Shown in pieces: positions 1 to 8,636 of a DNA stretch of 64,000 nt. Each line of letters starts with the position of its first letter. The stretch's first letter is position 1. Below the pieces are notes generated by a model. It was not told the origin of the DNA and made no database searches. It saw only the letters and a list, made by a program, of their open reading frames with translations. The position numbers were made by a program, and so were the translations under genes. The stretch is from Saprospiraceae bacterium (GTDB lineage: Bacteria; Bacteroidota; Bacteroidia; Chitinophagales; Saprospiraceae), in contig JABSSL010000021.1 in assembly GCA_013214355.1 (NCBI GenBank), positions 51,130-115,129 of the forward strand. Direction: 5' to 3'.

Positions 1-1
1 A

Positions 2-574
2 GAGATTGTAGCTGTCATGGGACGAAACGGCAGTGGGAAGTCCACTTTGTTTCAAATTCTGTTTGGCCTTATCAAAGCTAACAGGGGGCGGGTTACTATT
101 GATGGTTTTCCGCTTACCAAAAGACGAGATTGGGTAGGTTATTTGCCACAGTACGCTTTTTTACCTTCTCGCTTGCGTGTTCGCACTTTGATTCAGAGTA
201 GTCAAGCCTCGGAAGAGGCAAGGGATGCTATTTTTTACGCACCTAAAATCTCTAAAATTGAAAACCATTTTGTTGGTCAATTATCGGTCGGTGAGCGCCG
301 CTATTTAGCAACCTTGTTATTAGGCCATTTGCAACATCCCATCTTACTATTAGATGAACCCCTCTCCATGTTGGAGCCCATACAAATGGATTACATCAAA
401 ACTTTTCTACAAGGATTGAAGGCCACTAAAGGAGTATTGTTAGCTGACCATTACTACGAAGACGTACTGCAGACTGCAGACCGGAAGTTGCTTTTGCAGG
501 ATGGGAAACTTCAACCAGTATCCAATAAAGTGGATTTGGTCCAGATGGGGTACTTACCTAAGAGTCGCTTGTAA
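2..574 (+). CDS. ABC transporter ATP-binding protein (5' end outside window)
   Basis: ATPase subunit of an ABC transporter, expected to hydrolyse ATP on the cytoplasmic face of a membrane permease. The reading frame is open to the window edge, so the start is missing; the ATG at 17 lies inside the Walker A strand and is not a credible start. Visible motifs are Walker A GRNGSGKST, a weakened signature LSVGE (usual LSGGQ), Walker B ILLLDEP and an H-loop ADH. About 190 residues are present, so perhaps 25-30 are missing. The substrate cannot be told: the next gene is on the other strand and no permease is visible. Confidence 0.85.
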   Translation, partial: EIVAVMGRNGSGKSTLFQILFGLIKANRGRVTIDGFPLTKRRDWVGYLPQYAFLPSRLRVRTLIQSSQASEEARDAIFYAPKISKIENHFVGQLSVGERRYLATLLLGHLQHPILLLDEPLSMLEPIQMDYIKTFLQGLKATKGVLLADHYYEDVLQTADRKLLLQDGKLQPVSNKVDLVQMGYLPKSRL

Positions 575-585
575 GCCGGGTACTT

Positions 586-1041
586 TTATCGCTTTATTTG
601 TGCTTCATACATGTCGATCCACTGTTGCACCGTGAGTTTGCTGGCTAGCTCTCCGATGAGGTCATAGGGGATATGTTGTGGCTTTTTGAAGCGAATACAG
701 CTCTTGCCCATGTTCAACTTCGTTGGGCCACGCTTTCCATATTCTTCTTGAAACCACTCGTTCAATTCTTCATTGGCATAGACCCCAGAGTGGTAAACGG
801 CAATATGGCTTTTTTGTGAAGCCACGTTCATGAAAGGAAGTGGTAGCTTGTTATCAACATGATAACCCGATGGGTAGATAGAATGTGGGACCACGTATCC
901 AATCATTCCGTAGTTTATGCATTCCTCAAAACCTTCGGGAATGTTGGCAGAAATGACCTCTCTTAGTCTTTGGATGGCTTCTTTTCTGTCTTCAGATAAA
1001 CTATCTACGTATTCCTGTGGGCTTGTTGCAGTGGTTGGCAT
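586..1041 (-). CDS. DUF1801 domain protein
   Basis: Small cytoplasmic protein of 151 aa that matches the DUF1801 (YdhG-like) fold family by pattern: an N-terminal helix with EYVDSLSEDRKEAI, the central GFEECINYGMIGY strand and a C-terminal IRFKKPQHIP segment. Some family members are linked to iron handling, but nothing here proves that role. It starts at an ATG and its end lies 11 bp from the end of the convergent ABC gene. It is probably transcribed alone or from the end of the minus-strand cluster. Confidence 0.75.
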   Translation of the reverse strand: MPTTATSPQEYVDSLSEDRKEAIQRLREVISANIPEGFEECINYGMIGYVVPHSIYPSGYHVDNKLPLPFMNVASQKSHIAVYHSGVYANEELNEWFQEEYGKRGPTKLNMGKSCIRFKKPQHIPYDLIGELASKLTVQQWIDMYEAQIKR

Positions 1042-1129
1042 CTAGTAGGATTTTACTTTCAATATCTTCATTTATTCCTTTAGACGCAATTCTTATGCCA
1101 GGATGTGGGGCGGAAAGCGTGGCGCAAGG

Positions 1130-2002
1130 CTATCGGTTCTTAGGTTTTATCAAGGAAATAAAGTAGTAGGACCAAAGCCCTCGCCTTAAAGCGGGGTATT
1201 GATAGCGCAAGCCCTTGTAGTGATTATCAGCAAAGAAGCTGACTTTAGGATTGTACAGGCGATAGCCGGCAGAGAGTATACCCAGAAAGAACGAGCCATA
1301 ATACATGCGCCAAGAGGATTTCCTTATTTGAGCAGTGATCTCTTGGGTTTTTAGTACCTCAAATCCATATTGACCAGCTACCGATTTCAGATGTGGTAGG
1401 GTAGAAAGGTTCGCAATAGCCCAGGCATCCAACCATCGATGAAATAGCTGTTCATCTTTGCTGTTCATGGAGGTAGCAGTTTTGATGTATTCTCCCATGA
1501 TGAGTCGACCTCCGGGCCGTAATACCCGATGGGCTTCCCTGAAGAAGCCATGCTTTTCTGGATCATGTACTGCACTTTCCAAAGCCCAGATTACGTCAAA
1601 GGAATTATCTGTGAAGGGGGTCTTGGTGTAGTCAGCTTGCCGGAATTGAGGCAGCTGTTCCAAACCTGCTGCTTGGGCATTGGTTTTCGCTCGTTCCACC
1701 TGCTGAGCGCTTAGGGTAATACCGGTAACTGCACAGCCACGCTCCTTAGCCAGGAAGATGGATGAGCCACCGACTCCACAGCCTGCATCTAGCACTTGTT
1801 CTTCTGCTTCTATAGCACCAAAAGCGGCAAGAGCCTCATTCATCCGGTGCAAGGAATGCCGGAAATTCTCGGTTTTTTCATCCCAATAGCCATAATGCAT
1901 AGCATGGCTATTCGAAAGATCCCAGCCCCTCCGATAATGTACCTCGGTTTTTTCGTAGTACTCGGCAATGTCGGCGGGACTGAAGGTTTTTTCAGGTTCC
2001 AT
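1130..2002 (-). CDS. class I SAM-dependent methyltransferase
   Basis: Methyltransferase of 290 aa. Motif I VLDAGCGVGGSSIFLA (about residues 70-85) forms the S-adenosylmethionine loop; an acidic post-motif DYTKTPFTDNSFDVIWALES and a later VLRPGGRLIMGEY strand are standard for the Rossmann core. The N-terminus EYYEKTEVHYRRGW and overall length resemble the tocopherol/sterol C-methyltransferase group, which suggests a lipid or quinone-like substrate; this is inference. The start lies 39 bp downstream of the stop of the SDR gene, so the two may be co-transcribed. Confidence 0.85.
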   Translation of the reverse strand: MEPEKTFSPADIAEYYEKTEVHYRRGWDLSNSHAMHYGYWDEKTENFRHSLHRMNEALAAFGAIEAEEQVLDAGCGVGGSSIFLAKERGCAVTGITLSAQQVERAKTNAQAAGLEQLPQFRQADYTKTPFTDNSFDVIWALESAVHDPEKHGFFREAHRVLRPGGRLIMGEYIKTATSMNSKDEQLFHRWLDAWAIANLSTLPHLKSVAGQYGFEVLKTQEITAQIRKSSWRMYYGSFFLGILSAGYRLYNPKVSFFADNHYKGLRYQYPALRRGLWSYYFISLIKPKNR

Positions 2003-2041
2003 GCTTTTCTGCTTACAAGAAGGTGCAGTTTTCGGATGTCA

Positions 2042-2833
2042 TCAAACCATGCTTAGTAGGTGCATGCCGCCGTCTACGGGAATTACGGCTCCGTTGATAT
2101 AGGATCCCGCGCGAGAAGCCAGAAAGACAACGATTCCACCCATATCACCATCTACCCCAATACGTTTCATGGGGTTAACCCCTTCTACTTGTTTCTGGAA
2201 TGCATCTAGCATGCTCTCCGTCATTTTGCTGCGGAATGGGCCGGGGGCTACGGCATTAACCGTAATACCTTTGCCTTGCATTTTGACCGCGAGTATTTTG
2301 GTTAAGTGATGTACTGCCGCTTTACTCACGCCATAAGCTGAATTGTCCAAAGTGGAAACTCTCATGCCATCGATAGAACCGATATTAATAACATTGGCTG
2401 GCTGCTCTAGACTAGCTTTGGCTAGTAACAGTGGTAAAAGGTCCTGCGTCAAGAAGAAAATGGACTTTACATTTAGATCCATCACTTTATCATAACCTGA
2501 CTCCGGATAGTCTTTAAATGGGGCACCCCAGTTAGCACCTGCATTATTCACTAGTACATCTAGTCCTGTTTCCTGTTCCTTCATTGCATTGACTAAATAG
2601 GCTCTGCCTTCAGCTGTTGATAAATCGGCGGGAATCGCGATACAATTTCCTATTTTAGATAATTCCTCTGCTACGGCTTGGCAAACTGCGGCTTTACGAG
2701 AAGAAATGTAGACTTTGGCACCGTTTTCCACTAAAGTTCGAGCTATCATCAAGCCGATACCACGGGAACCTCCGGTAACTAAAACAGTTTTATCTTTTAC
2801 AGAAAAAAGCTCATTGTTATGAAGTGAGGACAT
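2042..2833 (-). CDS. short-chain dehydrogenase/reductase (SDR)
   Basis: Classical SDR oxidoreductase, 263 aa, expected to use NAD(P)H. The nucleotide-binding TGGSRGIG (20-27), NNAG (96-99) and catalytic triad S153, Y167, K171 are all present, as is the PVDGG motif near the C-terminus. Length and the ARTLVENGAKVYISSR segment resemble 3-oxoacyl-ACP reductase (FabG/RhlG-like) or gluconate 5-dehydrogenase groups; the substrate is not decidable from sequence. It lies directly upstream of the methyltransferase on the same strand. Confidence 0.88.
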   Translation of the reverse strand: MSSLHNNELFSVKDKTVLVTGGSRGIGLMIARTLVENGAKVYISSRKAAVCQAVAEELSKIGNCIAIPADLSTAEGRAYLVNAMKEQETGLDVLVNNAGANWGAPFKDYPESGYDKVMDLNVKSIFFLTQDLLPLLLAKASLEQPANVINIGSIDGMRVSTLDNSAYGVSKAAVHHLTKILAVKMQGKGITVNAVAPGPFRSKMTESMLDAFQKQVEGVNPMKRIGVDGDMGGIVVFLASRAGSYINGAVIPVDGGMHLLSMV

Positions 2834-2913
2834 ACTATTGTGTGAGTTTTAAATTTTTAAGTACTTGCTACTTGCTTATTGGGTTAATTTCTAGGGGAGC
2901 TTAATACGGAGAT

Positions 2914-3753
2914 CTATAATCTTTCCAGCATCCAATCTGCTATATCTTTCATGACCGTTTCCTTTTCTACCTCATTAACCAGTTCATGATAGAAACCCTC
3001 ATAAAGCTTCAAGGTTTTATCCTGGCTGGAAGCTTTGGAATAAAGCAACTTAGTTCCGTTGATATTGGTTAAGTGATCCTCAGTACCATGTAAGAGTAGC
3101 ACGGGAAGTTCGAACTGATCCATTTTGGCCTGGATCTCATCGATCATGTTCAATAATTCTGCACCAGTTCTAGCCGGGATACCCTTGGAATAGACCAATT
3201 CGTCGGCATCATAATCTTTCTTCACTTGTGGATCATGCGAAAGGTGACTCGAATCCAATTTAACCGCCTTCAGTTTTGGCGCAACTTTACTGAGAAAGCC
3301 AGAAATCTTGATCAGGAAAGGGGAAATGTCATCACCGGCCATGAGTGCTGGAGCACTTAGGATGACTCCTTTTGTATCTGGTTGGTGTGCTAAAACGTGC
3401 TGTGCAACCATTCCTCCACCCATGCTATGGCCAAAAATGAAGCAGGGCGTATCCCCAACGTAAGCCTTCATTTTTTTGTAGAGATCGTCTACATCCTTGA
3501 CGTAAATAGATGCTCTCTCAAAATAGGCTGTGACTTTCGGCTTGGATGATTTGCCATGACCTCTGCCATCAAAAGAATATACGGCAATTCCTTTTGTATT
3601 CAAGTACTCTGCCAGATGCGCATAACGAGAGCTGTGTTCGCCTAGACCGTGCACCAATAGCATCGCTGCCTTGCGTTCAGATTCGGGTTCCCAGGCTTGT
3701 AAGTAAAGCTTTTTCCCATCCGTAGTTTCGTGGAATGTTTCAACGTGTGGCAT
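2914..3753 (-). CDS. alpha/beta hydrolase, monoacylglycerol-lipase-like
   Basis: Serine hydrolase of 279 aa in the Hydrolase_4/monoglyceride lipase group. The oxyanion strand LVHGLGEHSSRY (33-44), the nucleophile elbow GHSMGG with S110, a probable acid in LLHGTEDHL and the catalytic histidine in FYHELVNE form the expected triad. There is no signal peptide, so it should act in the cytoplasm on monoacylglycerols or related esters or lysophospholipids. A good promoter-like TATATTTG box lies on the minus strand 44 bp before the ATG. It ends 80 bp before the SDR gene. Confidence 0.85.
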   Translation of the reverse strand: MPHVETFHETTDGKKLYLQAWEPESERKAAMLLVHGLGEHSSRYAHLAEYLNTKGIAVYSFDGRGHGKSSKPKVTAYFERASIYVKDVDDLYKKMKAYVGDTPCFIFGHSMGGGMVAQHVLAHQPDTKGVILSAPALMAGDDISPFLIKISGFLSKVAPKLKAVKLDSSHLSHDPQVKKDYDADELVYSKGIPARTGAELLNMIDEIQAKMDQFELPVLLLHGTEDHLTNINGTKLLYSKASSQDKTLKLYEGFYHELVNEVEKETVMKDIADWMLERL

Positions 3754-3796
3754 TTCTGAAAGGTGTTGAAGGGTAATGATCGCTGGTTAGAAAATC

Positions 3797-3804
3797 CAAA
3801 TATA
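3797..3804 (-). promoter_or_regulatory. Bacteroidota-type -7 box upstream of the lipase gene
   Basis: The minus strand reads TATATTTG, a perfect match to the Bacteroidota -7 consensus TAnnTTTG, 44 bp before the ATG at 3753. The -33 element is not clear. Sequence match only. Confidence 0.4.
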
Positions 3805-3848
3805 CACCTTTTTCTTGCAGAAGTAGAGTAGGGGGGTGGAGGTTAAAA

Positions 3849-4487
3849 CTACTTAGGGTATGACCAATCTGGGATTTCTAGGAGTAGATCGCCATCCTCT
3901 TCGGTTTTCCCGGCTCGCCAGGCTTTTTTAGGAAAGGGGGGTAAGCTTTTTTCGATCGCTAAGGCTTCTCCATGCACTTTTATACCCAACACGCTTTGGT
4001 TATCTGCTCGCCGAACTATAGTGAAAGCTGTATTGGGAAAATCATACTTTTCATCATAATCATAGAAGTACTGCCCCCAAAGAAACAGCCATTGCTCTTT
4101 ACCCTCATGCATGACTTGGAAATAGTAGGCAGGTCCAAAGTCCTCAATATCTTCTCGATGAATGACCCGTTTGCTTTTGATATGCCATTCTTCCACGCTA
4201 AGGTTAGGAGAAGCGGAATAGCTGGGTCCTTCCACCTTCGCAATCCATCGATGCAGGAAAAGGGCTATGAACACGGCAAGAATTAGCAGAGGGATGAGTA
4301 TGAGGAGTTCTGTAGAAGGAGGGACAGGGTATCTTTTATCATACCACAAGAAAGGCATCAATAGGAGGAAAGTACTAACGATAAGTAGTAAGGTGAAGCG
4401 TTCAAAATTATCCCAAAACCTAGGTTCTTGGCTTTGAAGTTGTAGAAACTCTTCCTTTGATATCCTCCTTTTCTTGATGCTTAACAT
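3849..4487 (-). CDS. membrane protein of unknown function (two TM helices)
   Basis: I do not recognise this family. From the ATG at 4487 the protein has 212 residues: a basic N-terminus, two adjacent hydrophobic helices (FTLLLIVSTFLLLMPFLW and LLILIPLLILAVFIALFL), then about 120 residues of soluble, beta-rich sequence with a FLWGQYFYDYDEKYDFP stretch, likely cytoplasmic. The frame is open to an ATG pair at 4596-4598, but those codons lie inside a perfect 13-bp hairpin after the upstream gene, so the later start is preferred. It follows the repeat lipoprotein gene in the same direction. Confidence 0.6.
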   Translation of the reverse strand: MLSIKKRRISKEEFLQLQSQEPRFWDNFERFTLLLIVSTFLLLMPFLWYDKRYPVPPSTELLILIPLLILAVFIALFLHRWIAKVEGPSYSASPNLSVEEWHIKSKRVIHREDIEDFGPAYYFQVMHEGKEQWLFLWGQYFYDYDEKYDFPNTAFTIVRRADNQSVLGIKVHGEALAIEKSLPPFPKKAWRAGKTEEDGDLLLEIPDWSYPK

Positions 4488-4564
4488 GGGACGGTAGCGC
4501 TGCTTGGACCAAGATAGGGAGTATTTGGGAAAGAAACTGCGATTGACAAAAGGAGAGATACAGA

Positions 4565-4599
4565 CATGATGGAGAACATAGATAGCGTTCTCCATCATG
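4565..4599 (-). terminator. perfect 13-bp hairpin after the repeat lipoprotein gene
   Basis: CATGATGGAGAAC and GTTCTCCATCATG form a perfect 13-bp stem with a 9-nt loop, starting 18 bp after the stop codon of the gene at 4617-5108. There is no U-tract, so it could be an attenuator or RNA-stability hairpin rather than a true terminator. Confidence 0.4.
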
Positions 4600-4616
4600 C
4601 CGATAAAAATCTGGAC

Positions 4617-5108
4617 TTATAGATGCTCAATTAGATTTTCTTGGAGTAGGGCGGCTATCACGGCCCACTGTTGTACTTCCCCCTCGAAGTATAAAAGCCG
4701 AGCGCCGGTTTTGTCCCTGGCCCTCACGGTTTGGCCGTCAATATAGAAGAGTTTAGCCCCTGTTTTGTTGACAGCTCTAATGGTGTTGCCATCAACATGG
4801 AGCACCTTAGCGCCTGTCTTGTTTCGATACCGCCAGGTAGTACCATCGAAGAAGAATAACTTGGCGCCGGATGAGGTTACCGCACGCAAGGTATTCCCAT
4901 CCCAGTGGTAGATTTTAGCACCAGAGGATACCCTGGCTCGAAACTGGTCCTGGTTGTAGAAGTACAGCTTAGCACCAGAAGCATTAGTGCTGCGGACGAA
5001 ATTACCAGGTTCTGTATCAGGGCCTGCGGCTGCGTACTGGCCAGTGGTACAGGCGGGGAATAAATAAAGGAAAAGCATCGCAAGGGATGCAGAAAGGGTC
5101 ATTTTCAT
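4617..5108 (-). CDS. small exported protein with six 18-residue GAK repeats
   Basis: 163 aa with an N-terminal hydrophobic signal ending in FPAC (C20), a possible lipoprotein site. Residues about 43-145 hold six consecutive units of about 18 residues with the pattern xGAKLxxxDGxTxRAxx; each begins with GAK or GAR and carries a central DG. The regular alternation of hydrophobic and polar residues suggests stacked beta hairpins or a short beta solenoid. I cannot name a function. A hairpin follows the stop, and a 680-bp gene-free gap lies upstream. Confidence 0.7.
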   Translation of the reverse strand: MKMTLSASLAMLFLYLFPACTTGQYAAAGPDTEPGNFVRSTNASGAKLYFYNQDQFRARVSSGAKIYHWDGNTLRAVTSSGAKLFFFDGTTWRYRNKTGAKVLHVDGNTIRAVNKTGAKLFYIDGQTVRARDKTGARLLYFEGEVQQWAVIAALLQENLIEHL

Positions 5109-5785
5109 GATTCAAATTTTTATTCATAAATAGATTGTAGACTTCAGTAGGAGAAGGTCGGCCACATCTCGAAAATTGGGGTGAGCTAAGGTTAAGCAAG
5201 CAAGCTTTTTACAGCTCAGGGCATGCTGTTGGTGAAAACTAACACCGACTGGGGAGTCAGAGGGGGGGTAAGGCTCGTTTAATCCCAAGCCGTTGCAGGT
5301 ATTTCCACCTGCAACACCGTCGGTGATCCAAGCAAATATTTCAAAAAGGTCAACAGAAGTTTCAAACTTATTGAGAGGATGGAGTCGTTCATCGAATTTG
5401 AGGCCGTATTGGTCTCAGATATTTTCAACTTGTGAGATTTTATTGAAAATTTATTAGGAGTAAAACAATATAGTTTCTACGAAAAAGGTTATACGAGGGC
5501 AAATTGTAGAACAAACACTCACCGCACTTCCGCTACTGTTACCTTCGTGATAACCGCTACTTCGACCCAACTTTTCGCAGCAACTAATTGTTAGTATAAT
5601 AAGAGCGAAAGCATAAAACAAACACCTTCTGTCATCCTCTATTCACTATAGAAATAAGATAAGTCCTTGTGGCTTTCAATGATATATTAAACGGCGTTTA
5701 TTTCGTTTCATGGGATTCTGTTCATTAGTAGTGCCTCTGCTCAAGGGGCACTTTTTGATTTCCAACCTAAAAGGTTTTTAAAACA
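5109..5785. other. gene-free region with nested hairpins and an orphan terminator
   Basis: No convincing ORF on either strand. On the plus strand, CACCGAC (5243-5249) can pair with GTCGGTG (5319-5325). This would enclose GGCT/AGCC (5272-5275/5288-5291) and a perfect 9-bp hairpin GTTGCAGGT/ACCTGCAAC (5292-5300/5307-5315), a three-helix layout. A good plus-strand terminator follows at 5730-5756. The region may encode a structured non-coding RNA; it could also be a long leader of the minus-strand lipoprotein gene. Confidence 0.35.
5730..5756 (+). terminator. orphan Rho-independent terminator
   Basis: AGTGCCTCT and AGGGGCACT form a 9-bp stem (one G-U pair) with a 5-nt loop followed by TTTTT on the plus strand. 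No plus-strand gene precedes it for more than 5 kb, so it either ends a non-coding transcript or acts imperfectly for the minus-strand gene that stops 30 bp away. Confidence 0.6.
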
Positions 5786-6193
5786 TTATGGCCAAATATC
5801 TACAACTTCGGCTTTGGCTTTACTCAAGATGATCTGTTCCAGTCTTTGATGGGCCATTTGGCCTCCTTTGTTGGCCACCGAAATAGCGTGTAGAATTGAG
5901 GCAATGCGTTTGCTAGGGAACTTTTGTTCCTTTAGGTATCTTTCTGCAATCGTCCGGCTTACCTTGGAATAAGACCGAAATGTTTCGATAATCCCGACCC
6001 TATGCAATAGAGCTGTTAATGCCAGTGTTTCCAATTCAGTGTCCGATAGGCCAGCTCGTCGGCCTTTGCTTACCCAAGCATTCTTTTCAAATACAGCTTG
6101 ATCCATTTCGAAACGATCAAAACCTTTAGGCAGGTAAGATCGGTACAGATATTGTACGAATTGAAAGGTGTTATTTACTATGGGCGAATTCAT
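5786..6193 (-). CDS. degenerate HD-domain-like protein
   Basis: 135 aa, cytoplasmic, all-helical by pattern. The segment LALTALLHRVGIIETFRSYS followed by RTIAERYLKEQ and ILHAISVAN follows the layout of HD phosphohydrolase domains, but the HD dyad itself reads HR, so metal-dependent catalysis is unlikely. It lies 37 bp downstream of the large GAF protein gene in the same direction and probably forms a two-gene unit with it, perhaps as a signalling or binding partner. Assignment to the HD fold is inference. Confidence 0.6.
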   Translation of the reverse strand: MNSPIVNNTFQFVQYLYRSYLPKGFDRFEMDQAVFEKNAWVSKGRRAGLSDTELETLALTALLHRVGIIETFRSYSKVSRTIAERYLKEQKFPSKRIASILHAISVANKGGQMAHQRLEQIILSKAKAEVVDIWP

Positions 6194-6230
6194 TGAATAG
6201 GTTTTGTTGTATGATAGATAGGTGATTTGT

Positions 6231-8636
6231 CTAAGCAGGATCTTTGTCCACTAGTTCTACATTCACGTTTACTCGGAGGGCTCTCAAGCCTTCTACTCCC
6301 TGTAACTTAGCCAAGGTCAGGTCCTCGATTTCTCCTTCTAGCCAACCCTTGGCGGTAAGAAACTGGAGGTATTCCAGATATTCCTGTCGGTCATTATCAT
6401 TGGTATACACAATGGAAATCGTGCCAGGAGACCTCAAGCGTTCATTGGTTTCTGCAATCAATGCTTTGTCAATTCTTTTCTTGATGATCTCATATCTGAT
6501 ATTGTATGCTCCGTCTACATCAAATCTTTTTTCGTCCATTCTAAAGTGGATATCTATTGCATTGCCATAGACAAAGATCATTTGTGCAGTCTCCAAAGGC
6601 ACCGGTAACTTGGGACGGATCATGGCAGTCTCTCTAGTCAACTTGCAGAGGGCCTCCAATTGCCAAATACGTAAGTTCTGTAGGTGAAGGTTGCTAAAAG
6701 TGCCTGTTCTTAACAAACTTTGGCCGGCATACATATCAAATTCTATACCGTCAGTCTTATATTTTTCGAAATAGTGTGGTACTAATGTTTGCGCTTTTTC
6801 CTGTTCTTTTTGCAGCCTACGAACTAAGGCATCATTGATCATTGCTACACTCTTTTCGTAGCCACGTCTGCGATTGTATAGGACACCAGAAGTAGGATCC
6901 AGTTCTTTAAAATAGGCGCCGATTTGCTCCTGTAGTTGCGGAATATCTTCTGCCAACTGTGTAAGTAAGGGGTGAAGTTCAGCATGAATGAACTCTACTA
7001 ATTTACTTTCTCGAGCAGAGGTGAAATCTAGTTTTAAACCTTCTAACTGCTGGCCAATTTTGAAAAGAAATTGATCGAGTACTGGTAAGGGAGTATGCAA
7101 AATACAGTCTCGCAGTAAACGGTCGGCCATGCTTAAATTATCTTCCAAATCGGCTTGCACGGCCTTATTCCGCAAAGTGGTGGAGGACACGATATCTGAT
7201 TGCCCATAAAAAGGAGATACCTTCTTGAAAGAAATATTCTGTGGTAGACTTTCCCCTTTGTGCTCCATTCTATCTTGCCAGATATAGTAAGCATTTTCGA
7301 TAAACTTCCACTCCACGCTCGGGTGAAGTGATGTATACTTCTCCCTAATGATTGCTTCAATCTGATTATCTAGTTCATCCCTTCTGCGCAGAATCGCCAT
7401 CTCAAACAAGGGGATGATCTCCGCAATTTTCATGGCTTTCAGGTCATTAATCGCTCTAGCCTCACCAGAAGCAATTTCCAGTAAGCCTATGAGTTGCTGG
7501 TTTTTATCCAACAAGGGGTAAGCTAGGACACTTCGATAGCCATCATTGATTAGCGCCACCTCTGCTTTGGTAGGGTCTTCATAGTGACTAATATCTTGTA
7601 AGAGGAGTGGCTTTTTTTGTGTCAATACTTTGTGATAGATGGAGCCCTCGTCTAGGAAAGGATTATCTGTTTCCCTTTCATTCGCATAAAGGAGATACTC
7701 TATTTGATATTTATAGGCTATGCAGAGTGAACCACTATCATCGAGGGCGGATAAACCCAGTCTTAGGTCAGGTAGCGCTAGGTAAGACCTAAGCGACTGC
7801 TCCAACTCTTCAATTCTTTGTCGGCCACCAAAAGCACTTTTGTGAAGCAGTTGATTCTTTAATTGAGAAATAGACATCTCCTCCGTAATGTCAGTCATGG
7901 TATCAGCGATGAGGCCGTGGAATTCAAAATGTTCAGGAGGAATGGCTTGCAGCCATTTTTCATAGTCAAGAGGAGTGCTAAGGAGATCTTGAATCTTGCT
8001 ATCGGTTAGCTTGGGAAGTGGTTTCACTACTACCACGTCCATGAAGTTCAGATTATTGACGCATTTGTAATGACGAATTAAGCCACTGTTAACGAGTTGA
8101 ACAGATAGGTTGTAATTGTTTTCGATCGGTAATTGATAGCCGTAATGAGCATTTAATACCAGGCAATAGCTGGCATATATACTGTTGGCAATGCACTCTT
8201 CTGGGCACTTGTCTAGCAGGAAATGTTCATAGGGGTTGTTATGGATCAAGGCATCAAAGCCAGGGGTGCGATAAATGCTGCGAATATCCAAAGGTTTGAA
8301 GACTCTGCCCAGGGAGTCTACACCTGGGGCGGAGGGAAACAGGGGCGCAAGCATCAAGTTGACTAGCTCAGGATAGCGCTCTAATATCTTGGTATTATTA
8401 ATGGCCTTTTGCAGGGCAGGTGCTTCCTGGATGCGTCTTTTGATTTCTTTGGCGATAAAGGCTTGGGTTGGCTGGCCACTTCTAACCAAACCCTCCCAAT
8501 GCCTTAAAAGGGGGACAAAACTCAATTTAGTGATAAAGGGGAATCGGAAGTCTCCGAATATGTTTTCATTTCGTATGGGGTCATCAGGTAAAATAGATAA
8601 CCTTGATTTTGGGGTCGGGTCTTTTATTACGGTCAT
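6231..8636 (-). CDS. large GAF-domain protein
   Basis: 801 aa, no signal peptide or membrane helix. A GAF-like domain occupies roughly residues 295-420 (GLSALDDSGSLCIAYKYQIE, then YRSVLAYPLLDKNQQLIGLL). The flanking N- and C-terminal regions are long, mostly helical and unfamiliar; the C-terminal third has basic, coiled-coil-like stretches. GAF domains bind small molecules such as cyclic nucleotides, so a cytoplasmic sensor is likely. No output domain (kinase, cyclase, HTH) is recognisable. It precedes the degenerate HD gene, which suggests a joint role. Confidence 0.7.
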   Translation of the reverse strand: MTVIKDPTPKSRLSILPDDPIRNENIFGDFRFPFITKLSFVPLLRHWEGLVRSGQPTQAFIAKEIKRRIQEAPALQKAINNTKILERYPELVNLMLAPLFPSAPGVDSLGRVFKPLDIRSIYRTPGFDALIHNNPYEHFLLDKCPEECIANSIYASYCLVLNAHYGYQLPIENNYNLSVQLVNSGLIRHYKCVNNLNFMDVVVVKPLPKLTDSKIQDLLSTPLDYEKWLQAIPPEHFEFHGLIADTMTDITEEMSISQLKNQLLHKSAFGGRQRIEELEQSLRSYLALPDLRLGLSALDDSGSLCIAYKYQIEYLLYANERETDNPFLDEGSIYHKVLTQKKPLLLQDISHYEDPTKAEVALINDGYRSVLAYPLLDKNQQLIGLLEIASGEARAINDLKAMKIAEIIPLFEMAILRRRDELDNQIEAIIREKYTSLHPSVEWKFIENAYYIWQDRMEHKGESLPQNISFKKVSPFYGQSDIVSSTTLRNKAVQADLEDNLSMADRLLRDCILHTPLPVLDQFLFKIGQQLEGLKLDFTSARESKLVEFIHAELHPLLTQLAEDIPQLQEQIGAYFKELDPTSGVLYNRRRGYEKSVAMINDALVRRLQKEQEKAQTLVPHYFEKYKTDGIEFDMYAGQSLLRTGTFSNLHLQNLRIWQLEALCKLTRETAMIRPKLPVPLETAQMIFVYGNAIDIHFRMDEKRFDVDGAYNIRYEIIKKRIDKALIAETNERLRSPGTISIVYTNDNDRQEYLEYLQFLTAKGWLEGEIEDLTLAKLQGVEGLRALRVNVNVELVDKDPA

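Noticed and set aside
5243..5325. Cobalamin riboswitch
   Set aside because: Some GTCGGTG-like pieces recall it, but the conserved core and B12 box are not present and no B12 or TonB gene follows.
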